Positions 51,261 through 59,962 of a stretch of 64,000 nucleotides of DNA are shown in pieces; within the stretch, counting starts at the first letter, position 1; every line of letters begins with the position of its first letter. A program made the position numbers and the translations under genes. The notes under the pieces are model-generated. The model worked only from the letters and a program-made list of their open reading frames with translations, was not told the DNA's origin and did no database searches. Source of the stretch: Neorhizobium alkalisoli (GTDB taxonomy: Bacteria > Pseudomonadota > Alphaproteobacteria > Rhizobiales > Rhizobiaceae); the NCBI RefSeq assembly GCF_007829835.1, contig NZ_VIWP01000001.1:248001-312000 (forward strand), read 5' to 3'.

Positions 51261-52912
51261 GAGGATGCTCCCGCCCTGCAACCGGCAAAGAGATCCAGTT
51301 TCGGATTATAGACCGAGGTCTCAACATTCATCATGCTCAGAATGCTCGAGAACCAATAATCGTGCGAACGGCCGCCGGCTGCGGCCTCTTTCGTCAGGCA
51401 GGCCCGGTCGAGACCCATCGAGGCCGAAAAATCGTGATCCATCCAGACCAGCATCGGCACATGCGTCTGCTCCTTCGGCGCCATGAAATAGGGGGCGCCA
51501 TGCAGGTAGAGGCCGTTTTCGCCGAGTGATTCGCCGTGGTCGGATGCGTAGATCATGCCACCAGCCAGCTTGTCGGAGCGCGCCTTCAGGAGGTCGATCA
51601 CTTCCGACAGGACATGGTCGGTATAGAGGATCGTGTTGTCATAGGCGTTGATCAATTCGGCATCGGCACAATCGGTCGGCTGTGCCGCCTGGCAGTCCGG
51701 CGTGAACTTTCCAAATTCCTTCGGGTAACGCTGGTGATAGGCCGGGCCATGGCTGCCGAGCTGGTGCAGCACGATGACGCTGTCCTTCGTCACCCCGTCC
51801 AGCCAGGCGCCGAGCTTTTCGATCATGATGTCGTCGTGGCATTCCCCTTCCTCGCAGAAGCGCTGGTCCTTGCCACCGAAGAAATTGACGGTCTCGATAC
51901 GCTTGGCGACACCCTTGTCACCGGTATTGTTATCCCACCAGCTCACCTTGACGCCGGCATGGGCAAGCACATCGACCACCGTCTCCTGCGACGCGGCCTT
52001 TTCATGCGAATAGCCGGAGCGACCGAGATTGGAGAACATGCAGGGGATGGAGGTCGCCGTCGCCGTGCCGCAGCTTTCCGTGCTCGGGAAATAGAAGACG
52101 TTGCGCTTTTCGAGTTCCGGATTGGTATCGCGCGCATAACCGTTCAGCGAAAAATTCACCGCCCGCGCCGTCTCGCCGGCAACGACGATGGTGACGCGCG
52201 GTTTTGTAAGCCCGGCGACCGGCGGACGGATCTTTGCATCCGTGCCGAGCGGCGCCACCACCACTTCCGCCTCGGTCTGTGCCTGGCGGAAATACTGGAT
52301 CGTGGCGGAGATCGGCGCGATCGGATTGACCGTCGCCAGCATGTCCTTGTGCTGACGATGCACGATCATCAGCGTCTTGGCATTGGCAAAAAAGATCAGT
52401 CCGACAATTGTCAGGCAGCTGATGATCGTGATCCAGTTCCACAGCACCTTGGACAGGAAGGTCCGATGCGCAACGCGCACCCAGATCACCAGAAGCGAAG
52501 GCAGGACGGCAAACAGGATCATGTGCCAGACAAAACCGGCCGTCATCAGGTCTCCGGCTTCCGCCGTCGTCGTCTCGAAGGCGTTGCGGATCATGTCTCG
52601 GTCGATGATCACGCCGAACCGGTCCATGAACCACGAACCCGCAGCCGCGGCAAAAATCAGCGCGATCGAGAGCGGCTTGATGACGTATTTGACCGAAAAC
52701 GTCGTGATGATCGCGACGAAAACCAGAAACAGCGCCGGATAAAGCGCCATGTCGGCGGCCGGCGAACCGCTGAGATAACCGCCCGCCTTTTTCCAGAACG
52801 TGCCGTTGGTCGCGAGAACCAGATAAAAACTGACGATGACGCTGAGCGTGATGCTGCCGACGACCGGTCGAAAGACCGTGATCGGCCTGCGATTGAGTGA
52901 TGTATATGCCAA
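51257..52912 (-). CDS. eptA: Lipid A phosphoethanolamine transferase (EptA/MCR family)
   Basis: A protein of about 551 aa: five N-terminal helices (for example IVSFYLVLATNGTFWKKAGG region) and a periplasmic alkaline-phosphatase-like domain. Catalytic features are VTIVVAGETARAVNFSLNGY (metal Glu), STESCGTATATSIPCMFSNL with the nucleophile Thr, GSHGPAYHQRYP, and IYASDHGESLGENGLYLHG (metal Asp-His). Adding phosphoethanolamine to lipid A lowers negative charge and gives polymyxin resistance in other bacteria. No ATG start was found; TTG at 52912 gives MAYTSLNRRPITVF, while TTG at 52951 would add 13 residues. Confidence 0.9.
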   Translation of the reverse strand: MAYTSLNRRPITVFRPVVGSITLSVIVSFYLVLATNGTFWKKAGGYLSGSPAADMALYPALFLVFVAIITTFSVKYVIKPLSIALIFAAAAGSWFMDRFGVIIDRDMIRNAFETTTAEAGDLMTAGFVWHMILFAVLPSLLVIWVRVAHRTFLSKVLWNWITIISCLTIVGLIFFANAKTLMIVHRQHKDMLATVNPIAPISATIQYFRQAQTEAEVVVAPLGTDAKIRPPVAGLTKPRVTIVVAGETARAVNFSLNGYARDTNPELEKRNVFYFPSTESCGTATATSIPCMFSNLGRSGYSHEKAASQETVVDVLAHAGVKVSWWDNNTGDKGVAKRIETVNFFGGKDQRFCEEGECHDDIMIEKLGAWLDGVTKDSVIVLHQLGSHGPAYHQRYPKEFGKFTPDCQAAQPTDCADAELINAYDNTILYTDHVLSEVIDLLKARSDKLAGGMIYASDHGESLGENGLYLHGAPYFMAPKEQTHVPMLVWMDHDFSASMGLDRACLTKEAAAGGRSHDYWFSSILSMMNVETSVYNPKLDLFAGCRAGASS

Positions 52913-53058
52913 TGCGCGCCTGCCTGCTGAATTTTCCCCGGCTCGCGGCAATACGCGGCGAAAAACCGGAATCCGGCTTGGATGGGCGCGCGACCTGACA
53001 CGAAGCTGAATGCTGGCAGAGGCATTCTCATGAGACGGATGTGGGGTTTAAGCGAACC

Positions 53059-53223
53059 TCAGAACAGCGGCGTATGCCTTGACGCCTGCGGATCCTTCCA
53101 GTCGGCATATTGCGGCCGGGGCGCATGATCGTTCGGCCGTGCCTGCGCCAGAGGGATAGCGATCAGCGTCAGAACGACGACGCCGAGGTAGAAAAGCATG
53201 CAATAATTCAGGCAAGGCTTCAT
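53059..53223 (-). CDS. Possible 54-aa membrane-anchored small protein
   Basis: The minus strand encodes MKPCLNYCMLFYLGVVVLTL followed by IAIPLAQARP and a polar tail ending RHTPLF. GGAG lies 8 bases before the ATG. The N-terminal half is one hydrophobic helix or an uncleaved signal; ALAQA-like residues suggest possible cleavage after PLAQA. It lies 146 bases upstream of eptA on the same strand and could be part of that regulon. Function unknown. Confidence 0.45.
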   Translation of the reverse strand: MKPCLNYCMLFYLGVVVLTLIAIPLAQARPNDHAPRPQYADWKDPQASRHTPLF

Positions 53224-53369
53224 GCAGGCAACTCCGACCAGAACTATAGTCTGTCTCTGCTACCTGACGCGAGGCTGAATGGCGACGAGGGCGTATCACG
53301 CCAAAATCGCGATTGCCTCCAGATGAGGCTCGACCTATGATTGCAAGCCGCGCTTTCGGAGACGCAGAA

Positions 53370-53600
53370 ATGCCGAATACCACTCGCAAGGCCGTTAATC
53401 TTTCTCTCGATTCAGGGCTGATCGCCGAGGCTCGCAAACTCGGGGTAAACTTGTCCCGCGCTGCTACAGAAGGTATTGCTGCAGCCGTAAAAGCGGAGAA
53501 TGAACGCCGTTGGCTAGAAGAAAATTCAGAGGCAATTGAAGCTTGTAACCGCTATATCGCGAAGCATGGATTGCCCTTGGCAAAATATCGACAATTCTGA
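53370..53600 (+). CDS. CcdA-type antitoxin without an adjacent CcdB
   Basis: A 76-aa protein. The start MPNTTRKAVNLSLDSGLIAE is the ribbon-helix-helix, and the C-terminal RWLEENSEAIEACNRYIAKH with GLPLAKYRQF matches the CcdB-binding tail of CcdA. GGAGACGCAG precedes the ATG at 53370. In complete modules ccdB overlaps or directly follows; here an AT-rich non-coding stretch follows instead, suggesting that ccdB was lost when foreign DNA came in, or that the gene is a solitary antitoxin. Confidence 0.85.
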   Translation: MPNTTRKAVNLSLDSGLIAEARKLGVNLSRAATEGIAAAVKAENERRWLEENSEAIEACNRYIAKHGLPLAKYRQF

Positions 53601-53724
53601 GATTCCAAATTTCCGAAATTAAAATTATGCGTGAGCGTAACTTAATACGCTGAAATCCATTCATGGAAATACAGCCGATAAATTAGAATGGGAGAATTAC
53701 ATATAAAAAGCGGATAATTAAAAC

Positions 53725-54681
53725 TTAATCCGCCCTAAGCAAGCAACGCCCTGGACTTTCACTTTGCCTGTACGCGGTTGGTCGGCCGAGCGCATAGTTG
53801 ACGATTTGCTCCAGATCAAACCCTATGCCTTCGTTCGCAAAGCCTTTTCCGTTGTCGGGCACCGTAAACATAAATACTCGCTTACCAATTTCTCTGTTGT
53901 CGCGAGGCAGATACCGAAACATATTTTCTTTAAATTCGTCTGTGCACATCCATGGCATGCGAGAATATATAACAAAGCTTACAGGCCTTGGATTATTTTT
54001 CTCTATCAAAGACATCAAGTCAAATATCTTTGATGAGCAGATGTTTGATTTAGAAATATCGCTAAATTTTATTGGGAAGCAATTTCGATCTCTTGATGAA
54101 GGGATATTTTCTTCTCTCTCGAATGCTGACCAATGTATCAGGACGACGTCCGGAGAAAGCTCCGTGACCTCTTGCGATTTGTCCCAACCCGACCATATTC
54201 CAAGCTCTCTATATTGAGGCTTCGGATTTGCAAAACGATTTGCAAGTATATCTCTAATTCTTCTTCGGTTTGAAAGCCCGTCCATATCCCGCTCGTACTT
54301 TATGCCATCCCCATCAAGTAGCGCGATTATCGGACCGCACTCCCCTCGAAGTAAGCAAAAGATGTTCGCTTTTTCGTAGCAATCGATTGTATCGGCGTTC
54401 GCGCCCCTGCGAACTGCCGCATCCATGATGTCGAACTGGCCTCGAAGCTGCACATCCTTAGACGCGGCGTCGATTGTACTGTTAAGTATCCCGTTTACCT
54501 TGTCAGCAACGGCTTTTAGATCGACTTTTAGAGTCTGCTCGTGAGAAGAGCCAGAGAGACAAGCCCTCTCAGCTTGCAACATCCTGACGCTGAAGTCATT
54601 TCGAGAACTTTGGGCGTCGGCGGTTGAAGCGATTGCAGCAAGCATGAGGAAAATTGCGCAAAAGACGAAGTTTTTAGCCAT
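53725..54681 (-). CDS. Secreted hypothetical protein, 318 aa, of atypical AT-rich composition
   Basis: Not recognised. A clear Sec signal (MAKNFVFCAIFLMLAAIAST, cleavage after ADAQ region) leads into a polar protein with several cysteines spread along its length (for example ERACLSG, DTIDCYEKANIFCLLRGEC, NICSSK, WMCTDEF and GRCLL). Codon use and base composition are visibly more AT-rich than neighbouring genes, consistent with recent acquisition. The segment VTELSPDVVLIHWSAFE suggests an alpha/beta fold. Flanking DNA at 53601-53724 and 54682-55020 is also AT-rich and holds no other convincing gene. Confidence 0.7.
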   Translation of the reverse strand: MAKNFVFCAIFLMLAAIASTADAQSSRNDFSVRMLQAERACLSGSSHEQTLKVDLKAVADKVNGILNSTIDAASKDVQLRGQFDIMDAAVRRGANADTIDCYEKANIFCLLRGECGPIIALLDGDGIKYERDMDGLSNRRRIRDILANRFANPKPQYRELGIWSGWDKSQEVTELSPDVVLIHWSAFEREENIPSSRDRNCFPIKFSDISKSNICSSKIFDLMSLIEKNNPRPVSFVIYSRMPWMCTDEFKENMFRYLPRDNREIGKRVFMFTVPDNGKGFANEGIGFDLEQIVNYALGRPTAYRQSESPGRCLLRAD

Positions 54682-55024
54682 CGAGATTAACGATCCAGCA
54701 AACAGTCCATAAGTGCATCTTGGTAACTAAGTGACAACCGTAGAGCGTTTTCATTTGATAGCGTAAGTAGAATGACGTCAACAGCCTTAGCAGCACATCA
54801 GAAGATCTAATTGAAATTTCGAACGACAAAATAAACGTAACTGACGCGCACCTACTGAGAGAGGAAACCCACAACAAAGCCACGGCTTCTAGTGAACTAC
54901 AGCCTGATCTCAAAAGACGGGACATGCGGCTGCAAGGGGAAGCCCAGCGCGAAAACTCCAACAAAATCAGCGTTTTTAAAAATCTTCGTCCCCACTCCAA
55001 AAACCTCACCCACAATAACCCCCG

Positions 55025-55375
55025 TTCCGTCACGGATACACCGGCAGGCGTGCCGGCGAGGCGGGATCGGCGCGGGGTGTGAGGGAGAGACGCAGGATCT
55101 CGCATCCCGGGTTCGCGGAAAATGGTCTCCCTCCGGCGAGACGGGGAGTTTTGACGGGTTCGGACCGGCCCGTCATGACTTGATGCCCGACCAGGACGCC
55201 GGGCGTGCCTGTGCGGCACACAGGGTGGTTCGACGGACAAGTTTTGCCGGGCTTTTCAGTCCGCGATACTTTTCGAAAGACCGGCGGAAAAAGACCGTCC
55301 GGAAGAACCACGGCAGAGGGATCGAAGTCGCGGATAAAAACCGCCGAACGGGGCGCCGAGGGGTGTCACCTATTT
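55025..55375. other. GC-rich hairpin-rich non-coding stretch, possible structured RNA or repeat element
   Basis: This part of the 899-base gap after 54681 has no convincing gene: overlapping long frames on both strands have skewed Arg/Pro/Ser-rich products. It contains successive short hairpins: GTCTC/GAGAC (55125-55129, 55138-55142), GACGGG/CCCGTC (55153-55158, 55169-55174) and CCTGTG/CACAGG (55208-55213, 55219-55224). The base composition switches sharply from the AT-rich islet before it. The strand and the function are unknown. Confidence 0.3.
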
Positions 55376-55381
55376 TAAATT

Positions 55382-55513
55382 TTACGAGGCAGCTTTCGGC
55401 GCGCCGTCCGTTCCATGAATTTCCGAGATCGCCAAGGGATCATTCCGCCCAGTCAGTGCCGCCATCAGAGGTATCCGCCGAGCGCTTCTCAAAAGTATGA
55501 CTAATCCGCCATT
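55382..55513 (-). pseudogene. Fragment of an IclR-family regulator (N-terminal helix-turn-helix only)
   Basis: The minus-strand frame encodes RSARRIPLMAALTGRNDPLA, then ISEIHGTDGAPKAAS and TAA. This resembles the IclR N-terminus (RALRILELLA...GLTLSELARATGLPKSTVHR) and breaks off at the end of the recognition helix. IclR regulators are frequent upstream neighbours of dgoK-dgoA genes in rhizobia. The rest of the gene is absent, and the upstream half of this short stretch has no clear start, so it is probably a remnant cut by the islet. Confidence 0.35.
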
Positions 55514-55580
55514 TCCCCTCGACAGAGGCGCGGCCCGCGCGCTATCCAGAGGCGCAAAAACATTCGGGAGGAGTTTTGGA

Positions 55581-56510
55581 ATGCCCAAGCCTGTATCGAT
55601 CATTCTCGATTGGGGCACGAGTTCGCTGCGCGCAGCCCTCGTTTCCGAGACGGGCGAAACGCTCGACAGTCGCGATACGACAAGCGGCGGCATTCAGTTC
55701 GTCAAGGATGGCGCCTTCGAGGCGGCATTGATGGATACGGTCGGCGCCTGGTTTGCCGCGCATGGTCCGCTGCCGGTTCTGGCCAGCGGCATGATCACCA
55801 GCCGCAACGGCTGGGTCGAGGTGCCTTATGTCGATGCCCCTGCCGGTCTTGCCGAGCTTGCTGCCGGCACGAAACAGCTGACACTTCAGAATGGCGCCGT
55901 CATCACCTTCCTGCCCGGCATGCGCGATCCGGCCGCAAAGCCGTTTCCGGACGTCATGCGCGGCGAGGAAACCCAGATCGTCGGTTTTGGGCTCGACAAG
56001 GATCGCACGCTGGTCCTGCCCGGCACGCACAGCAAATGGGCGCGCGTCGAGGGCGGCCGCATTGCCGGCTTCCAGACATACGCGACGGGCGAGATCTTTG
56101 CGCTCCTGACAAAACATTCCTTCATCGCCAAGGCGCTCGAACCGGTCGCCGGCGCAGAACCCGTCTGGTCGGCTTTCGATCGCGGTGCGGAATTTGCGGC
56201 AAGCGACGAACGCGCCGCCGATGCGCTGCTTTCGGCCGTGTTTTCGGCCCGCACCGGCGTTCTCGCCAGCATGCTGAAGGCCGAGGATATCGGCGATTAC
56301 GTCTCCGGCCTCGTCATCGGCTCGGAATTCCGCCAGGCCCGCGCAACGGGCTGGTTTTCGCCCGGCGATGCGATCGGCATCGTCGGCAACAATGTGCTGA
56401 GTAGCCGTTACGGCCGCATTGCACCGCTTTTCGACCTGACCGTCGAGCCGAGCCCGCCGGATGCCGCCAAGCGCGGCGTGCAGCTGATCGCCGGCCAACT
56501 CTATAAATAG
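55581..56510 (+). CDS. dgoK: 2-dehydro-3-deoxygalactonokinase
   Basis: A 309-aa sugar-acid kinase that phosphorylates 2-keto-3-deoxygalactonate in the De Ley-Doudoroff galactose route. It opens ISIILDWGTSSLRAALVSET-like sequence (the ASKHA phosphate loop) and has TFLPGMRDPAAKPFPDVMRG, EETQIVGF, LPGTHSKWARVEGG and the late GSEFRQARATGW. GGGAGGAG precedes the ATG at 55581; the longer frame upstream is not supported. It is followed after 22 bases by the aldolase gene. Confidence 0.92.
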   Translation: MPKPVSIILDWGTSSLRAALVSETGETLDSRDTTSGGIQFVKDGAFEAALMDTVGAWFAAHGPLPVLASGMITSRNGWVEVPYVDAPAGLAELAAGTKQLTLQNGAVITFLPGMRDPAAKPFPDVMRGEETQIVGFGLDKDRTLVLPGTHSKWARVEGGRIAGFQTYATGEIFALLTKHSFIAKALEPVAGAEPVWSAFDRGAEFAASDERAADALLSAVFSARTGVLASMLKAEDIGDYVSGLVIGSEFRQARATGWFSPGDAIGIVGNNVLSSRYGRIAPLFDLTVEPSPPDAAKRGVQLIAGQLYK

Positions 56511-56532
56511 AAAATCCAAGGGAGTTTCGATC

Positions 56533-57153
56533 ATGAATTTCCATGACGTTCTGAAGGAATGCAATCTCGTCGCCATCCTGCGCGGCATCAAGCCGGAAGA
56601 GGCTGAGCCGATCGGCGAAGTGCTGATCGAGGCCGGCTGGCGCATCATCGAAGTGCCGATGAACTCTCCCGAGCCGCTGAAGAGCATCGAAAAGATGGTC
56701 AAATTGTTCGGCGACAAGGCGCTGATCGGCGCCGGCACCGTTCTGACCCCGGCGCAGGTCGCCGATGTCGCCTCGACCGGCGCGCAGGTGATCATCTCGC
56801 CGAACTGCAACACCTCGGTGATCGAGGCGAGCGTCGCCAAGGGCATGATCAGCCTGCCGGGCGTCGCAACCCCGACGGAAGCCTTTGCGGCGATCGCAGC
56901 CGGCGCCACCGGCGTCAAGGCGTTTCCGGCCGAAGCCATTCCCCCCGTCGTCATCAAGGCCTGGAAGGCCGTGTTGCCGAAGGAGATCCCGGTACTTGCC
57001 GTCGGCGGCGTGACGCCGGAAAACATGAAGGCTTTCGTCGAGGCCGGCGCCGGCGGTTTCGGCATTGGCGGCTCGCTCTATAAAGTCGGTTCGGATGCCG
57101 CTACAGTGGCCGAAAAGGCAAAGCAGTTCATCGCTGCGATGCGGGCAATCTGA
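56533..57153 (+). CDS. dgoA: 2-dehydro-3-deoxy-6-phosphogalactonate aldolase
   Basis: A 206-aa class I aldolase of the KDPG/KDPGal family, yielding pyruvate and glyceraldehyde-3-phosphate. It shows LVAILRGIKPEEAEPIGEVL (with the catalytic Glu region), GAGTVLTPAQVADVAS, IISPNCNTSVIEASVAKG and GVKAFPAEAIPPVVIKAWKA with the Schiff-base Lys. RGIKPEEA and the length favour KDPGal over KDPG aldolase. It pairs with dgoK immediately upstream; the galactonate dehydratase gene is not in the window. Confidence 0.93.
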   Translation: MNFHDVLKECNLVAILRGIKPEEAEPIGEVLIEAGWRIIEVPMNSPEPLKSIEKMVKLFGDKALIGAGTVLTPAQVADVASTGAQVIISPNCNTSVIEASVAKGMISLPGVATPTEAFAAIAAGATGVKAFPAEAIPPVVIKAWKAVLPKEIPVLAVGGVTPENMKAFVEAGAGGFGIGGSLYKVGSDAATVAEKAKQFIAAMRAI

Positions 57154-57174
57154 GCATGTGAAGGAACGCGGGTC

Positions 57175-58230
57175 ATGGCATTCGACGACAAGACACTGGC
57201 AGCGCTGCGGGAAAAATACCTGAACGCTGCCGGCGGCGAGATTTTTGACGAAAAATTCAAAAAGGTCGGCGAAAAGATCTTTAACAAGGCCGGCACCCGC
57301 GTCGCGCCTTATGCCGGCCTGCCGACTCTGCTCGATGCTCCCTATCTTGCCGTCGATGCCGAAAATCCAGATTTCGGCGATCTGCAGGTGGCGATGATCG
57401 GCATGCCGATGGATCTCGGCGTCACCAACCGTCCGGGCTCCCGTTTCGGGCCGCGGGCCATGCGCGCCATCGAACGCGTCGGCCCCTATAACCACGTGCT
57501 CGAATGCGCTCCGACCTATGAACTCAACGTTGCCGATATCGGCGACGTGCCGTTCCGCAGCCGCTACCGGCTGGAAATGAGCCATGAGGATATCGAGAAG
57601 CGCATCAACCAGATCGTCGATGCCGGCGTGCTGCCGCTTTCGGTCGGCGGCGACCATTCGATCACCCATCCGATCCTGAGGGCGGTTGGAAAAAAGGCGC
57701 CCGTCGGCCTTATCCATATCGATGCCCATTGCGACACGAGCGGCTTTTTCGACGAGACGAAATTCCACCATGGCGGGCCGATGCGCAACGCGGTGCTGGA
57801 CGGTGTGCTCGACCCGACCCGCACGGTGCAGATCGGCATTCGTGGTGCTGCCGAATATCTCTGGGAATTCTCCTATGAGAGCGGCATGACCGTGATCCAT
57901 GCCGAGGAAGTGACCGGCATGGGCATTCCGGCAATCATCGAAAAGGCCAAGGCGATCGTCGGCGACGGTCCGACCTATCTCTCCTTCGATATTGACAGCC
58001 TCGATCCGAGCTTTGCGCCGGGCACCGGCACGCCGGAGATCGGCGGCCTGACGACCCGCGAAGTGCTGGAAATCATCCGCGGCCTGAAAGGCATCAACAT
58101 CGTCGGCGGCGATGTCGTCGAAGTGGCGCCGCAATATGACGCGACCACCAATACGGCCCATGCCGGCGCGCAGATGCTGTTCGAGATCCTGAGCCTGATG
58201 GTGTTCAGCCCGGCTGTAAAGGGGCGCTAG
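57175..58230 (+). CDS. speB: Agmatinase/ureohydrolase family protein
   Basis: A 351-aa manganese ureohydrolase. Metal motifs are VGGDHSITHPIL, LIHIDAHCDTSGFF and YLSFDIDSLDPSFAPGTGTP, the complete set for the binuclear site, and GSRFGPRAMRAIERV is typical. It hydrolyses a guanidino compound to urea plus an amine; agmatine is the usual assignment, while guanidinobutyrate or guanidinopropionate are alternatives in this subgroup. It lies 21 bases after dgoA on the same strand, although the metabolic link is not obvious. The N-terminal 40 residues are longer than in E. coli SpeB. Confidence 0.88.
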   Translation: MAFDDKTLAALREKYLNAAGGEIFDEKFKKVGEKIFNKAGTRVAPYAGLPTLLDAPYLAVDAENPDFGDLQVAMIGMPMDLGVTNRPGSRFGPRAMRAIERVGPYNHVLECAPTYELNVADIGDVPFRSRYRLEMSHEDIEKRINQIVDAGVLPLSVGGDHSITHPILRAVGKKAPVGLIHIDAHCDTSGFFDETKFHHGGPMRNAVLDGVLDPTRTVQIGIRGAAEYLWEFSYESGMTVIHAEEVTGMGIPAIIEKAKAIVGDGPTYLSFDIDSLDPSFAPGTGTPEIGGLTTREVLEIIRGLKGINIVGGDVVEVAPQYDATTNTAHAGAQMLFEILSLMVFSPAVKGR

Positions 58231-58389
58231 TGCGCGGTGCGTCCGTTCGGATGCACAAGCATGACGCGATAGTAAAAGGCATGGACCGAAATTTTCTATA
58301 GTCCGGCGGGATCTCTCACCAGTTTGGAGTATAGATTTTTTCTACAGATGTGGTAGTGAGACGCCTCCCTTCACGTCAGTAAAAAGCCC

Positions 58390-58590
58390 ATGAGAACCTT
58401 GCCCGAGAAGACTATCGTCGAAGATGATCCTTATTCGGATCTTGGCGACGACGTATTGACCGACGAAGAGATCTTCAAATTCGGCGCGATACTCGTCGAT
58501 GCGCTGACGCTGTGCCCGCCGGTTTCGGCCGATCCCGGCCCGGTCGCAACGCTGCGCAGCGCCATCGAAGACCGGCTGAAGCTGAACTGA
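58390..58590 (+). CDS. Small acidic hypothetical protein, 66 aa
   Basis: Not recognised. It starts MRTLPEKTIVEDDPYSDLGD, has an acidic N-terminal half and ends SAIEDRLKLN; no signal or membrane helix. Codon use fits the neighbours. No strong ribosome site is seen, and the flanking gaps of about 150 bases on each side show nothing else. Confidence 0.5.
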   Translation: MRTLPEKTIVEDDPYSDLGDDVLTDEEIFKFGAILVDALTLCPPVSADPGPVATLRSAIEDRLKLN

Positions 58591-58740
58591 AACGGCCCGG
58601 CCGCGCTGGCTCCCAGCGCTGTGATCGCCCGACCCAAACCACCCGGAAATCGGGGGCTTCCCATTTGCCCCTGACGCTGTAAGGAAGATGTCGGCTTATC
58701 CCAGCCGCAACAGCGTCCCAATGGCCTCCTCGAGATTTCC

Positions 58741-59916
58741 ATGACCATCATCCGACCTGATATCAGCGCCCGTGCGGCCTCTGCGCCCCGCAGCGGCATC
58801 GGCGAAATCGTCACCTATGCCCGCGGCCGCGACAATCTCATGCCGCTCTGGATCGGCGAAGGCGATTTAGCCACGCCGGACTTCATCAACCGGGTCGCAA
58901 GCGAGGCGCTGCTCGCCGGCGAAACCTTCTACACCTGGACGCAAGGCATTCCTGAACTGCGGCAGGCGATCGTGCGCTATTACGAGCGCCATTATTCCGA
59001 CACGCCAAAACTCTCGGTCGACAATATCTATGTCACCGGCTCCGGCATGCAGTCGATCGTGCTGGCAATGCAGGTCGTGGCATCCCCCGGAGACGAGGTG
59101 ATTTACCTCTCGCCCGCCTGGCCGAATGCGGCCCGTGCAGGGGATGTCTCGGGCGCCAAGGCTGTGCCGGTCGAACTCGGCTTTACCGACGGCCGCTGGG
59201 TTCTCGATGCGGAAAGGCTCGCCGCCGCCATCACGCCGAAGACGAAGGCGTTGTTCATCAACACACCCTCAAACCCGACCGGCTGGACCGCGACGAAAGA
59301 GGATCTCAAGGCGATCCTCGACCTTGCCCGCAAGCACGGCCTCTGGATCGTCGCCGACGAGATCTACGGCCTCTATTATTTCGAAGCCAACCGGGCGCCC
59401 TCCTTCATGGACGTGATGGAACCGGAGGACCGGATCATCTTCGCCAATTCCTTCTCGAAGAACTGGTGCATGACCGGCTGGCGGGTCGGCTGGATGGTGG
59501 CGCCGGCCGAGATCGGCCAGACGCTGACCAATCTCATCCAGTACTCGACCTCGGGCGTTGCCCAGTTCATGCAGAAGGGCGCGATCGCGGCGCTCGATCA
59601 GGGCGACGATTTCATCCGCACCAATATCGAGCGGGCCCGCACCTCGCGTGACATTCTCTGTGATGCGCTGATCGCCACAAACCGGGTGGAAACACGCAAG
59701 CCGGAAGGCGCTCTCTATGCCTTCCTCAAGATCGACGGCGTCGAAGACAGCCGTGCGGAAGCCTTCCGCATTGTCGACGAGACCGGCGTTGGCATGGCGC
59801 CCGGCACGGCCTTCGGCCCCGGCGGCGCGCCCTTCATGCGGGCGTGTTTCCTGCGCGATCCGCGCCAGATCGAAGACGCCGCCCGGCGCCTCAGCGACTA
59901 TATCCGCCGCCGTTGA
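58741..59916 (+). CDS. PLP-dependent class I/II aminotransferase
   Basis: A 391-aa aspartate-aminotransferase-fold enzyme. Motifs: LWIGEGDLATPDFI, VTGSGMQSIVLAMQVV (cofactor ring contact), FINTPSNPTGWTATKEDLKA, LWIVADEIYGLYYFE and NSFSKNWCMTGWRVGWM with the Schiff-base Lys, then a late MRACFLRDPRQIEDA with the substrate Arg position. It matches the aspartate/aromatic aminotransferase group; the donor is not determinable by eye. It is transcribed alone, convergent with the old yellow enzyme gene. Confidence 0.9.
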   Translation: MTIIRPDISARAASAPRSGIGEIVTYARGRDNLMPLWIGEGDLATPDFINRVASEALLAGETFYTWTQGIPELRQAIVRYYERHYSDTPKLSVDNIYVTGSGMQSIVLAMQVVASPGDEVIYLSPAWPNAARAGDVSGAKAVPVELGFTDGRWVLDAERLAAAITPKTKALFINTPSNPTGWTATKEDLKAILDLARKHGLWIVADEIYGLYYFEANRAPSFMDVMEPEDRIIFANSFSKNWCMTGWRVGWMVAPAEIGQTLTNLIQYSTSGVAQFMQKGAIAALDQGDDFIRTNIERARTSRDILCDALIATNRVETRKPEGALYAFLKIDGVEDSRAEAFRIVDETGVGMAPGTAFGPGGAPFMRACFLRDPRQIEDAARRLSDYIRRR

Positions 59917-59923
59917 GCAGAAT

Positions 59924-59951
59924 GGCGGGCAGTCCCAGAAGACCGCCCGCC
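59924..59951. terminator. Stem-loop between convergent genes
   Basis: GGCGGGC (59924-59930) and GCCCGCC (59945-59951) form a 7-base stem with a 14-base loop in the 46-base gap between the aminotransferase gene and the old yellow enzyme gene. No T run follows on the plus strand, so termination is only suggested. Confidence 0.4.
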
Positions 59952-59962
59952 AAAAACAGTCA

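Noticed and set aside
54674..55240. 188-codon minus-strand frame and an overlapping plus-strand frame (54892-55500)
   Set aside because: Compositionally odd, no ribosome site, and they span the boundary between AT-rich and GC-rich DNA; treated as non-coding.
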